Source: Sphingomonadaceae bacterium 3R27C6 (GTDB taxonomy: Bacteria > Pseudomonadota > Alphaproteobacteria > Sphingomonadales > Sphingomonadaceae). From it: DNA of 64,000 nucleotides. Position 1 is the first letter of the stretch, and the number at the start of each line of letters is the position of its first letter. The translations under genes were made by a program, and so were the position numbers. The stretch is from assembly GCA_005503215.1 (NCBI GenBank), contig SCNS01000024.1, positions 1 through 64,000 on the forward strand, read 5' to 3'. The notes beneath the pieces are model-generated. The model was not told the origin of the DNA. It saw nothing but the letters and a program-made list of their open reading frames with translations, and did not search any database. Below, one piece after another: positions 42,979 through 51,439 of this stretch.

Positions 42979-45900
42979 ATGCGGATGATCGACGACGCTC
43001 TAAGGCTTTCCGCCTCGGACCTCATGCGGTTCAAGGGGTGCAGGCACGCGACGACGCTCGATCTGCGGCTGATCGAGGCCCGCGATATCGCACCATGCGA
43101 GGATGGCGAAGAAGCCGAACTTCTTCAGAAGCAGGGCGACGCCCACGAACTTGCCTTCCTCTACGCGCTCAAGGCGCAAGGCAAAAATGTCGTCGAAATT
43201 CCCAAGGACGGGATCACGCTGGAAGAGTCGGTCCGGCTCACACGCGAGTCGATGGCGGCCGGCCCGGACATCATTTTTCAGGGCGCCCTGCGCGGCGGCG
43301 CATGGGGCGGCTATTCCGACTTTCTCGAACGGGTGGAGTGCCCTTCCGATCTCGGAAGCTGGTCCTATGAGGTTGTCGATACCAAGCTGAAGCGCAAACC
43401 CGACCCCAAACATATTCTCCAGCTCTCGCTCTACTCCGACCTGATCGCCGATCTTCAGGGCGTCCGGCCGGAATCCGCGCATCTCCAGCTCGGCGACGGT
43501 TCGCGTTTCACCGTGCGGCTCGCGGACGTGGCATCCTACGCACGCCATGCACGAGCGGTGTTCGAAACCTTCCTGACCGATCGGCCGGAAACGCGGCCCG
43601 AGCCTGTTTCGAGTTGCGGCCTCTGTCGCTGGAAGGAACATTGCCGCGACGAATGGGACAAGGCCGACAGCCTTGCGCTGGTAGCAGGCATGACAAGATC
43701 GCAGCGTGGGAAGGTCGAGGCCGCAGGCATCGAAACGCTGGGCGGTCTCGCGGTCCACGACCAGCGCATCCCGAAGCTCGCTCCCGAGACGCAACAACGG
43801 CTTCAGATGCAGGCGCGGCTCCAAGCCGCGCGACGCGCCGGCGGTCCGCCGGGATTTGCGCTTCGCGACTATGAGCCCGGCAAGGGTTTCGGGCTGCTGC
43901 CCGAAGCCGACGATGGCGACCTTTTCTACGATATCGAGGGCGATCCCTATTATGAGGGCGGCCTCGAATATCTCCACGGCATCTGGTTTCGCGATGCGGG
44001 CGAATGGAGCTTCCGCGCCTTTTGGGCGCATGACCGTGCCGCCGAGGGCGAAGCGGTTTCTGAGCTGCTGCAATTCTTCACGGCGCATCTGCAGCGCCAT
44101 CCGAAGGCGCATATCTATCATTATGCAAATTACGAGATTGCGGCGCTTCGCCGCCTGACCGCAGAACATCGCGTCGGCGAGGCTGCGATGGATCAACTCC
44201 AGCGTGAGCGGCGGTTCGTCGACCTGTTTCGCGTCGTATCGGGATCGCTGATCACTTCCGAGAAGGGCTATTCGATCAAGGATCTCGAAGCCTTTTATAT
44301 GGCGAAGCGCGAGGCCGATGTCGCGACCGCGGGCGCGAGCGTCGTCTTCTACGAACGCTGGCGGGAAACGCAGGACGGCGAACTGCTCGACAAGATCTAT
44401 GACTATAACCGCACCGACTGCATCTCGACGCAGCTGCTGCGCGACTGGCTGATCCGCGACGTTCGCCCTGAAGGCCTGCCTTGGCCGAAGCTCGGCGAGG
44501 TGCCCGACGCGGGTCCGCTCGCGAATGTCGAGGCCGAGGATGAAGAGATGGCGGCGCTGCGCGAGCGGCTCCTTCCGGTTCGCGAGCGGCTCGGCGAGGA
44601 CATCGCCAATCTGCTGCTCGACCTCAACTTCTTCCACAAGCGCGAAGACAAGCCGGCCTGGTGGGCGATCTTCGACCGGCTCTCGCAGGAGAGCGAGGAA
44701 CTCGTCGATGACCTTGAATGCGTACAGGGCCTTGAGGCGATCGGCGAGCCCGTCAAAGTAACAGCAAGATCGTTCGAGCGAACCTATCGCTTCCCGCCGC
44801 AGGAGACCAAATTAAGGGCGGGCCGCAAACCCTGCGTCAAACCCGCCGCGATGCCCGAGGACGTTGATCTGCGCGAGATCGACCACGACGCGAACTTGCT
44901 CGTGCTGCGCCGCTCGACAGCGAAAGGTGAGCTGCCTGAGCGGCTCGATCTCATTCCGGCCAAGCCGATCGGCAACGCGACGCTGCGCGCCGCGGTTGCA
45001 GCCGTGACCGATGCAATCATCGACAATCCCGGCTCGGCCAAAGCGATAGAGCAATTGCTCATGCGCGCCGCGCCGACGTTTCGCGACGGAGCGCGGCCGG
45101 AGGGCGTTATCGACGCCGAAGGCGATCTGCCGGCGCAGACCAGCGCCGCAATTGCCGCCATGGATCAAACGACCCTGGCGATCCAGGGACCGCCCGGCAC
45201 CGGCAAGACCTATGTCAGCGCGCTATCGATCATCGACCTCGTCCGTGCGGGCAAGCGCGTTGCGGTTTCGTCGAACAGCCACAAGGCGATTACCAATCTC
45301 CTTGAAGCGGTCGCGGACCGGAGCGCGACCGACGGAGTCAGATGTAGTGTCGTTCAGAAGGCTGCCGACGATGACGATGAGAATGCCCATCCCGCCATCC
45401 TCCTCGTCAGCGAGAACGACGCGCCTGAAATCGGGGCCGCCGATGTCGTCGGCGCCACGGCATGGCATTTCGCCAGATATGACGCACCGGCCTACGACTA
45501 TCTCTTCGTTGACGAAGCGGGACAGGTCTCGCTTGCCAATATCATCGCCATGTCGCGCGCGGCCCGCAATCTCGTCCTCGTCGGCGATCCGATGCAGCTG
45601 CCGCAGCCGCTTCAAGGTACGCACCCCGGACGGAGCGGCGATTCCTGTCTCGAATATCTGATCGACGGACACCGGGTCGTCCCCTCCGATCGCGGCATCT
45701 TCATGCCGGTCAGCCGCCGAATGCATCCCGCGGTCTGCGACTATATCTCGGTCGCCGTCTATGAGGGCAAACTCCACTCGGACGATGCTGCAGGCAGTCA
45801 GTCTCTGCTTGCTCACGACGGGCGATCGCTCGTCGGCGCGGGCGTTCGCGCGATCGAGCATTTCGGGCGCTCGCAGGTCAGCCCCGAAGAGATAGACGCC

Positions 45901-46314
45901 ATAAACGCGCAGATCGAGGCTGTAACCGGCGCAACCTATCGCGCGCGCGATGGCAGCGAGCGAGTCATCGGTCACACCGATATTCTGGTCGTCGCGCCCT
46001 ATAATGCCCAAGTGAACGCGCTGCGCGCCTCGCTGCCTGCGGCTGTCCGTGTCGGCACGGTCGACCGCTTCCAGGGGCAGGAAGCACCCGTGTGCCTCGT
46101 CTCCATGACGACATCGAGCGGCGAAGAACTGCCGCGCGACATCGACTTCCTCTTCTCGCTGAACAGGATCAATGTCGCCGTCTCGCGCGCGCAGACGTCG
46201 GCGGTCGTCTTCGCAAGTCCCCTCCTCCTCGAAACACCATGCCGAACCGTCGAGGAAATGATGCTCGTAAATGCACTTTGTTTGCTTCGCGAGCATGGGG
46301 GTGACAGCTTCTGA
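42979..46314 (+). CDS. TM0106-type RecB-like nuclease with Fe-S cluster fused to UPF1-like helicase
   Basis: This is a 1111-residue fusion. Residues 1 to about 225 hold a RecB-family PD-(D/E)XK nuclease (DTKLKRKPDPKHILQLSLY near 133), with cysteines CRH near residue 15 and CGLCRWKEHC near 212 placed as in AddB/Dna2 4Fe-4S nucleases. Next comes an RNase H-like TM0106 domain (FYDIEGDPYYEGG near 318). Then an SF1B helicase follows, with GPPGTGKT near 736, DEAG near 844, QLPQP shortly after, and VDRFQGQEAP near 1027. The ATG at 42979 has AAAGGGG upstream; the TTG at 42973 is a less likely start. It is a complete nuclease-helicase in a defence island, probably acting on DNA, and is regulated by the neighbouring WYL protein. 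Confidence 0.88.
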   Translation: MRMIDDALRLSASDLMRFKGCRHATTLDLRLIEARDIAPCEDGEEAELLQKQGDAHELAFLYALKAQGKNVVEIPKDGITLEESVRLTRESMAAGPDIIFQGALRGGAWGGYSDFLERVECPSDLGSWSYEVVDTKLKRKPDPKHILQLSLYSDLIADLQGVRPESAHLQLGDGSRFTVRLADVASYARHARAVFETFLTDRPETRPEPVSSCGLCRWKEHCRDEWDKADSLALVAGMTRSQRGKVEAAGIETLGGLAVHDQRIPKLAPETQQRLQMQARLQAARRAGGPPGFALRDYEPGKGFGLLPEADDGDLFYDIEGDPYYEGGLEYLHGIWFRDAGEWSFRAFWAHDRAAEGEAVSELLQFFTAHLQRHPKAHIYHYANYEIAALRRLTAEHRVGEAAMDQLQRERRFVDLFRVVSGSLITSEKGYSIKDLEAFYMAKREADVATAGASVVFYERWRETQDGELLDKIYDYNRTDCISTQLLRDWLIRDVRPEGLPWPKLGEVPDAGPLANVEAEDEEMAALRERLLPVRERLGEDIANLLLDLNFFHKREDKPAWWAIFDRLSQESEELVDDLECVQGLEAIGEPVKVTARSFERTYRFPPQETKLRAGRKPCVKPAAMPEDVDLREIDHDANLLVLRRSTAKGELPERLDLIPAKPIGNATLRAAVAAVTDAIIDNPGSAKAIEQLLMRAAPTFRDGARPEGVIDAEGDLPAQTSAAIAAMDQTTLAIQGPPGTGKTYVSALSIIDLVRAGKRVAVSSNSHKAITNLLEAVADRSATDGVRCSVVQKAADDDDENAHPAILLVSENDAPEIGAADVVGATAWHFARYDAPAYDYLFVDEAGQVSLANIIAMSRAARNLVLVGDPMQLPQPLQGTHPGRSGDSCLEYLIDGHRVVPSDRGIFMPVSRRMHPAVCDYISVAVYEGKLHSDDAAGSQSLLAHDGRSLVGAGVRAIEHFGRSQVSPEEIDAINAQIEAVTGATYRARDGSERVIGHTDILVVAPYNAQVNALRASLPAAVRVGTVDRFQGQEAPVCLVSMTTSSGEELPRDIDFLFSLNRINVAVSRAQTSAVVFASPLLLETPCRTVEEMMLVNALCLLREHGGDSF

Positions 46315-46362
46315 CATGCTGAGGTGCGAATCTGCTTTCATCGAACGAAAGGAGATTCGCTC

Positions 46363-46623
46363 ATGGCCTACTGGGATATCGGACTTCGCCACATCGTCGA
46401 CGTTGACGGACAGTTGCTGGCAATCGACGCTGAGGTGATCGACACGGCTTCGCTTCTCGCGAAGGCCAATCTTCCGACCGACCGCCAGCTCTGGCTGGTC
46501 CGGGCCGGCGAATATTTCGCGCTCGGTGCGAAACAGCTTCTCCGCCTCTCGCAGGACGAAGTGCTCTTCTTCGAGACCGCCGAGCGCGTGCAGGCGCCGA
46601 TATTTCACAAGCGGGCCGCCTGA
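46363..46623 (+). CDS. Small beta-grasp (ubiquitin-like?) protein
   Basis: This 86-residue protein has a strong AAAGGAG site seven bases before the ATG. It has the alternating hydrophobic pattern of a beta-grasp fold (VDVDGQLLAI, then DTASLLAKANLP, then QLWLV, then EVLFFE). This resembles the bacterial multiubiquitin domain, which also carries the VDG start and a closing aromatic near F/E. No E1, E2 or JAB gene is present nearby, and the C-terminus is HKRAA, not a diglycine, so the resemblance may be structural only. It begins 48 bases after the nuclease-helicase stop and may be cotranscribed. Confidence 0.55.
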   Translation: MAYWDIGLRHIVDVDGQLLAIDAEVIDTASLLAKANLPTDRQLWLVRAGEYFALGAKQLLRLSQDEVLFFETAERVQAPIFHKRAA

Positions 46624-46663
46624 GGCCCAATACCCCCTACGCAGATTTGGAAAGGAAAAGCTC

Positions 46664-46936
46664 ATGGCAGACGTGCAAGTGACGTGCATCAACAAGCAGC
46701 CGCGCAACGATCCTTATGAAGGGATCACCCATCTCGGCGGAGCGACCTGGCACTGGACGCGCCAGCAGGTCATCGATTCGATCGAAGCGAAGACCAACAC
46801 GTTCTACACGCTTGTCGGAAACAATCGCGGCAACATCGGTGTCGTGAATGGGCCGAACGGCAAATATCTGCGCACCTACGCCGACGGAAAGTGGAACGAC
46901 AATCTCCTCGCGCTTCCGGAATGTCCTCGACGCTAA
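46664..46936 (+). CDS. DUF3892 family protein
   Basis: This 90-residue protein has the DUF3892 pattern VQVTCINKQPRNDPYEGITHLGG, then W-x-W-T-x-x-Q-VI, and an end with YLRTYADGKW. The family is small, found in many bacteria, and of unknown function. It starts 40 bases after the ubiquitin-like gene with an AAAGGAAAAG ribosome-binding site, so the two are likely one transcript. It is often found near mobile elements. Confidence 0.85.
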   Translation: MADVQVTCINKQPRNDPYEGITHLGGATWHWTRQQVIDSIEAKTNTFYTLVGNNRGNIGVVNGPNGKYLRTYADGKWNDNLLALPECPRR

Positions 46937-47015
46937 TGTCTAAATGGCCTTATCGCTTGACGCGGTAGGGCCTGAATCCGGCGCCCCGAGATGATCAACG
47001 AACAGAAAGAGAATT

Positions 47016-47726
47016 ATGCAGGAGCGGTACCTCGGGGATTCTCACGACTTCTTGAAGTACGCGCTGCTCCGGCATCTGGGCAAATCTCTCGAGCTTCGGA
47101 TCGGGGTGAACTGGTACCTTACGACGCCCGATCAGGTTGACCGCCCGGGCAACAATGATGGCGAAAAGCGTCATCATCTCAAAGGCGGGGTTTGGCGTGA
47201 TGCGGACGCCGAGCTCTTCGAAAAGATCGGCAAGTTCGATACGGTCGCCGACCGCAAGCTTTCGAACGTGGCCGAGTGGGAGATTCTACCGCCCGACACT
47301 TGCTACTTTGCGGCCCACGTGCCGGCGGATGACCGTGGAAGCTGGCACCAGAACGCAGTCGCCGAATTGCAGCCGGCCGATCTGATTTTCCTCGATCCGG
47401 ATAACGGCTTCGAGGTGACCTCGATGACCGCGCGAACCCGGCCCAAATATTCGCTCTTCAGCGAAGCCGCGGACTATGTGGCTGCGGGCAAGTCTGTCGT
47501 TGCAATCCAGTTCGCTCGCCAATGCGACCCGGTACAGCGCGCGATCGATATTCGAAGCAAGCTCGTCTCACTGGTAGGAAGTCCGGCGGACTTCCCGGTT
47601 ATTCGCGGGCGCGTTGCTCCCAATCTTCTATTCTTCAGTATCGTTCCGGGTGCCAATCGCGAGCGGTGGCAGCGCGCCCTGCTCGACTTCGAGATGAATT
47701 GCGCCAAGGCCGAAATCATCGAGTAG
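47016..47726 (+). CDS. Hypothetical protein with DPDNG motif (possible nucleic-acid-processing enzyme)
   Basis: This is a 236-residue protein I do not recognise by name. It starts MQERYLGDSHDFLKYALLRHLGK. It also contains GVNWYL, GEKRHH and, near residue 126, DLIFLDPDNGFEV, which resembles the catalytic loop of Rossmann methyltransferases (DPP/DPY-like), but no clear SAM-binding glycine motif precedes it. Similar proteins occur in accessory regions of many bacteria. The gene stands alone, 80 bases after the DUF3892 gene. A methyltransferase or nuclease role is only a possibility. Confidence 0.6.
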   Translation: MQERYLGDSHDFLKYALLRHLGKSLELRIGVNWYLTTPDQVDRPGNNDGEKRHHLKGGVWRDADAELFEKIGKFDTVADRKLSNVAEWEILPPDTCYFAAHVPADDRGSWHQNAVAELQPADLIFLDPDNGFEVTSMTARTRPKYSLFSEAADYVAAGKSVVAIQFARQCDPVQRAIDIRSKLVSLVGSPADFPVIRGRVAPNLLFFSIVPGANRERWQRALLDFEMNCAKAEIIE

Positions 47727-47770
47727 GCGGCTTTCAATGTTTCTTTATTGCCGTCTGGCATGGTCGTTCC

Positions 47771-48505
47771 ATGTCAACGACGCTCGAACATCCTGCCAAG
47801 CTCGCAGTTCTTATTGATGCCGATAACGCGTCGCCGCGGATAGCCGCAGGCCTTTTCAAAGAGATTGCCACGATAGGCGAAGCGAGCGTCCGGCGCATTT
47901 ATGGCAATTTTTCTAGCACGCGGCTCAAGGGTTGGGCGGAGGTTCTGGCCACACATGCCATCATGCCGCACCAGAATTTCGCCAATACGATCGGGAAGAA
48001 CGCGTCCGACATCGCGCTCGTGATCGATGCTATGGATCTTCTGCATTCGGGACGGTTCGATGCCTTTTGCCTCGTCTCGTCGGATAGCGACTTCACGCGC
48101 CTTGCCGCCCGAATACGAGAACAAGGCGTCGCCGTGTATGGCTTCGGAGAACAGAAAACGCCGCAAAGTTTCCGTCAGGCGTGCAAGCGCTTCATCTACA
48201 CCGAGAACCTTACGCTCCACGAAGCTGAAGGCATAACGGCGATTGGCGGCGGCCCCGAGCCTGAACCTGAAACGGCCAAACTAAAGCCGACGGAGGCGAT
48301 CCCGCTCATCCAAGCAGCGCTGGGCCAGCTCGACGATCTGGATGGCTGGTACCCGCTAAGCGCGGTTGGAAGCCGACTTCTGGCAGAGATGCCCGATTTC
48401 GATCCACGCAGCTACGGGTGCGTCAAGCTCGTCTCGCTGATCGAAAAATCTGGCGCCTTCGACATTAGGCGCGACCAGCTTCGGGTTTACATCAAGACAA
48501 AATAG
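47771..48505 (+). CDS. NYN domain RNase-like protein with LOTUS/OST-HTH
   Basis: This 244-residue protein has an N-terminal NYN/PIN-like nuclease domain: LAVLIDADNASP near residue 15, the KNASDIALVIDAMDLLHSG segment, FCLVSSDSDFTRLAARIRE near 100, and GVAVYGFGEQKTP near 118, which together supply the acidic active-site residues. The C-terminal 75 residues resemble an OST-HTH/LOTUS domain (LSAVGSRLL, SYGCVKLVSLIEKSGAFDI). The start at 47771 lacks a clear ribosome-binding site; the long upstream frame is the shadow of the previous gene. It probably binds and cuts RNA; the cellular target is unknown. Confidence 0.82.
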   Translation: MSTTLEHPAKLAVLIDADNASPRIAAGLFKEIATIGEASVRRIYGNFSSTRLKGWAEVLATHAIMPHQNFANTIGKNASDIALVIDAMDLLHSGRFDAFCLVSSDSDFTRLAARIREQGVAVYGFGEQKTPQSFRQACKRFIYTENLTLHEAEGITAIGGGPEPEPETAKLKPTEAIPLIQAALGQLDDLDGWYPLSAVGSRLLAEMPDFDPRSYGCVKLVSLIEKSGAFDIRRDQLRVYIKTK

Positions 48506-48557
48506 CTGCGCCGCAATCGCTGACCGTCTGACCCAACTCCCCTGGCAAAGAGCTTAG

Positions 48558-49298
48558 TCAGAGGCCGAAGTCTGAAGGCCGAAACCTAAACCGCTCCTCC
48601 GACGGAAAAGCGCGAAGAGCGATCAACTCGCCTTGCTCGTAGCGAATATGCCAAGTTTGAGCGTTGCGGGGCGCTGGGTCACGAAAGACCGATGGGTCCA
48701 GCAGGGCCACGTTCGCGCGATGCTGAGGATCTCTAACGGACGCGTAGCGAATAGCCTGCGCGTCAATCTCTCGCGCTTCAGACGCAAATTGCTGGCAAGC
48801 GGAATAGTCGTCCTGCGCCATCCACAGCGACGCGCCCGCAACAAATGGTTCTGCACACAGGTCGAGCAGACGATCCATCGCTACTGAGACACTGATTGCC
48901 GAGTGTTCCACGGTCGTGCTCGGCGGCTGAAATCCAGGCGACCGGGAGTAGAAACGCAGCCGCCAATAGGCTGTCTCGGCAATCGCAGCGCCAATCGCCT
49001 CTGCGGCATAGAAGATGCCGGGCTTCTCGCCGGCGCGGCGAAATCTCGAGCTACTCTTATGCCCGTAGCGAAACGGCGTCGCGAGCAGATAGTGGAGATG
49101 TCGCGCCGCTACCGGCAAGTTCGGTTTCACTTCTTCCACAAGCTGCTCGAGCAACGCTTGATCGTCGGTGCCCGACGCCAGACGGTTGGTCGAAATCCGA
49201 TGTTGTGCTTCGACGATCCGCCACAGCTTCCCACTGTAGGCGCGAAGATGCTCCGGCTTCGGCGTTCGCTCAAACGCGGGCGCGGTAATCATCGACAT
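48558..49298 (-). CDS. RES-domain toxin (NAD-degrading)
   Basis: This 246-residue protein has the RES core: R-x-x-YGHKSSSRFR near residue 80, PGIFYAAE near 93 with AAIAETAYWR, and a closing YEQGELIALR. These are the conserved Arg and Ser/Glu positions that bind NAD+ in RES toxins such as MbcT and ParT. It overlaps the antitoxin gene by 29 bases and is encoded downstream of it, the usual RES-Xre order. Active toxin would deplete NAD+ and arrest growth. Likely role: maintenance of the island or abortive defence. Confidence 0.88.
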   Translation of the reverse strand: MSMITAPAFERTPKPEHLRAYSGKLWRIVEAQHRISTNRLASGTDDQALLEQLVEEVKPNLPVAARHLHYLLATPFRYGHKSSSRFRRAGEKPGIFYAAEAIGAAIAETAYWRLRFYSRSPGFQPPSTTVEHSAISVSVAMDRLLDLCAEPFVAGASLWMAQDDYSACQQFASEAREIDAQAIRYASVRDPQHRANVALLDPSVFRDPAPRNAQTWHIRYEQGELIALRAFPSEERFRFRPSDFGL

Positions 49299-49644
49299 AG
49301 TCGGCCACGTCGTTCAGACCGCGGATCGTGCGGATCAGATCGATGGGTCTGCCGCCAAGATCCAAGTTTTCCGACTTCAGCCAAGACGTCGAAGCCGCAT
49401 CGTCGCTTCCCATGAGCGCATCGAGGCTGCGAAAAAGCCGGACGAGATACTGCCCAAGTTCGAACGCCTTCTCGGCTCGCTGAAGTTGATAACTGCCGGA
49501 ACGAAGCCGCGAGGCCGTTGCAGCAGAAATACCGACCACCGAGCCCAACTGCTCGTTCGTCAGCTTCCAGCACGTCGCCACACGCGCGACCGCTTCCGAG
49601 AGAACTCGTCCCTGATCCGCTTGGGAGGCTGGCAGCGTCGCCAT
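49270..49644 (-). CDS. Xre/MbcA/ParS-type antitoxin
   Basis: This 124-residue protein has an N-terminal Xre-like HTH (WKLTNEQLGSVVGISAATASRLRSG) and a C-terminal MbcA/ParS/Xre antitoxin domain with ALMGSDDAASTSWLKSENLDLGGRPIDLI, whose tail occludes the RES active site. It precedes and overlaps the RES toxin gene and probably represses the shared promoter in 49645-49716, in which a short AT-rich stretch is present. Confidence 0.9.
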   Translation of the reverse strand: MATLPASQADQGRVLSEAVARVATCWKLTNEQLGSVVGISAATASRLRSGSYQLQRAEKAFELGQYLVRLFRSLDALMGSDDAASTSWLKSENLDLGGRPIDLIRTIRGLNDVADYVDDYRARV

Positions 49645-49716
49645 GACATTCTCCAGAATGAAATTCTACATTTCCATTCATAAGAACAAACTTCGGATTT
49701 TGCAAGCGGGCGCATT

Positions 49717-50934
49717 TCATTTGGCGGTTAGAGCCGAGATCTGGTCTTCGTCACACGCGCGTAGAGCGTCGAGATAATCGCTCCACCACTGATGCATCGC
49801 TACCCGTTCATCCCAATAGCGCCCTCGATTATACGTCCCGCGAACGACATTGGCGTCCGCATGCGCCAGTGACCGCTCGATGGCATCGGGATGCCACTTG
49901 CCGCTTTCGTTCAAGAGCGAAGAAGCGGTGGTGCGCAGGCCGTGAGCCGTCACCTCCCCGGTGGAGTATCCCATGCGGCGGAACGCCTGATTGAGTGTGT
50001 TCTCGCTCATTGGGCGACGAAACGTGTGAAAGGCAGGAAAGACGAACCCTTCGGGTCCGGTAAGCTCATGAAGCTCCTTCAAATAGCTCACGACCTGACG
50101 CGACAAAGGTACGGCATGCGGCCGGCGCATCTTCATGCGCTCCGCAGGGATATTCCATACCGCACTATCGAGGTCGATCTCCGACCACAGGGCTTTACGC
50201 AGTTCTCCGGGCCTGGCCATCACATGAGGCGCAATTTGACACCCGAGGCGCGTAATCATGTTTCCGGTATATGCGTCGATAGACCGCAGCAACGCACCAA
50301 CTGCCTCCGGTTCCAAGAGCGCAGCGTGGTGCGTCACACGCGGGGCGATCAGCGCCCCCCGCAACACGGCAGTAGGATCGCTCTCTCCTCTTCCAGTCGC
50401 GACCGCATAGCGGAAGACCCTGCTGGCGAAGGAGCGGGCGCGACGCGCCGTTTCATATTTGCCGCGCGCCTCGATCCTTTTTAGCACAGCCAGAACCTCA
50501 ACGGGCTTGAGGTCGGCGACAGGCATGGTCGCGATAGGCTTGAGCTGGTCGAGGAGCCAGTTCGCCTTCACCGTCGTCGCATCGGCTCGCCCCTCGGCGA
50601 CCGACTTGTCGATATACTCCTTGGCAATGTCACCGAACGTGTTTCCGGCATTGAACTGCGCGATCAGCTTCTGACGCTTGCGCTCGGCAAGCGGATCCAC
50701 GCCCTCGCGCAGCTTACGCCGGGCATCGTCGCGTAATTGCCTCGCCTCGGCCAAGCGCACTTCCGGATATGCCCCGAGCGCGATGCGGTTATCCTTTCCG
50801 AGGTGCCGATACTTGAAGCGCCAGAGCTTTGCGCCTGTCGGGCGCACCTCCAGATAGAGGCCTCCAGCGTCCGCGCGTTTGTAAGGGCGGTCCTCCGGCT
50901 TAAGCGAACGGATCACAACATCGGTAAGGGACAT
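49717..50934 (-). CDS. DUF4102 (P4-type) tyrosine integrase
   Basis: This 405-residue integrase has an N-terminal DUF4102 arm-binding domain (ADAGGLYLEVRPTGAKLWRFKYR, then LGAYPEVRLAEAR). The catalytic domain shows the first Arg in PGELRKALW near residue 241, HGLRTTASS near 330, and the nucleophile segment GTYNRGRYW near 366, so the active site is complete. It reads away from the tRNA-Leu, whose 3' end lies about 220 bases upstream of its start. This identifies the tRNA as the attachment site and the integrase as belonging to the island on the left. Confidence 0.93.
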   Translation of the reverse strand: MSLTDVVIRSLKPEDRPYKRADAGGLYLEVRPTGAKLWRFKYRHLGKDNRIALGAYPEVRLAEARQLRDDARRKLREGVDPLAERKRQKLIAQFNAGNTFGDIAKEYIDKSVAEGRADATTVKANWLLDQLKPIATMPVADLKPVEVLAVLKRIEARGKYETARRARSFASRVFRYAVATGRGESDPTAVLRGALIAPRVTHHAALLEPEAVGALLRSIDAYTGNMITRLGCQIAPHVMARPGELRKALWSEIDLDSAVWNIPAERMKMRRPHAVPLSRQVVSYLKELHELTGPEGFVFPAFHTFRRPMSENTLNQAFRRMGYSTGEVTAHGLRTTASSLLNESGKWHPDAIERSLAHADANVVRGTYNRGRYWDERVAMHQWWSDYLDALRACDEDQISALTAK

Positions 50935-51151
50935 CGACTCAACTCCTGCAAGCAGGTCTCAGCCGGTGCGACATCTCAAGCCAGCGATGGGGCCACCAGA
51001 AAATGGCCGTGGGGCCATCGCCTATTCCGGTGGCCCCATTTCGAGTGAGATCGAGTGAAATATCCTCGGACACCAAAAGACAAGACCAAGGAGAAAATGG
51101 CAGATTTCTGCCGTTTTGTCGATGGTTCTGGGATGTCAGGAGAGGGGTAAA

Positions 51152-51238
51152 TGGTGCCCAGAAGAGGACTCGAACCTCCACGACCTTGCGATCGCCAGCA
51201 CCTGAAGCTGGTGCGTCTACCAATTCCGCCATCTGGGC
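51152..51238 (-). tRNA. tRNA-Leu (anticodon CAG), integration target
   Basis: This is a complete 87-nt class II tRNA including CCA. The acceptor stem is GCCCAGA with TCTGGGC, the D-arm is GCGGAATTGGTAGACGC, the CCAGC/GCTGG anticodon stem has loop TTCAGGT, a long variable arm follows, and the T-arm is GGTTCGAGTCC. Its 3' end faces the integrase, and the island joins there. The tRNA is intact, as expected when the element restores it. Confidence 0.96.
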
Positions 51239-51439
51239 ACGGGGTAGGAGCGGGCGCTTAGCGGCGCGTGTGTCGGCTTGTCAACCGCATCGCACGAGCC
51301 AGAGTGCATTTTATCGCAAAGCCGTCGGTTTCGCGTCATAATGCCGTCCTCGCCCCTTGCTCCCCTCCCCGCTTCGCGGCATGGGGAAGGCCGTCGGCGC
51401 GCCCCGCGCCATCCAGAGAATCGATCACAGGCGGACGAC

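Larger units (their letters stand above)
1..51154. mobile_element. Large integrated island inserted at tRNA-Leu(CAG), left end outside window
   Basis: The island is inferred from content and position. A DUF4102-type integrase (49717-50934) lies immediately beside the 3' end of a tRNA-Leu (51152-51238), the classic arrangement for tRNA-targeted integration. Everything to the left is accessory (relaxase, oriT, anti-restriction, two helicase-rich defence clusters, toxin-antitoxin), and everything to the right is housekeeping. No second copy of the tRNA-Leu 3' end was found in the window, so the left boundary is probably before base 1. A second tyrosine recombinase (28000-29949) beside a tRNA-Thr suggests the island is composite, with at least two elements merged. 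It could be called an integrative mobilizable element, because only part of a type IV secretion system is present here. Confidence 0.7.

Noticed and set aside
45223..46707. 494-codon minus-strand frame across the nuclease-helicase
   Set aside because: It lies opposite the helicase motifs and shows no family signature.
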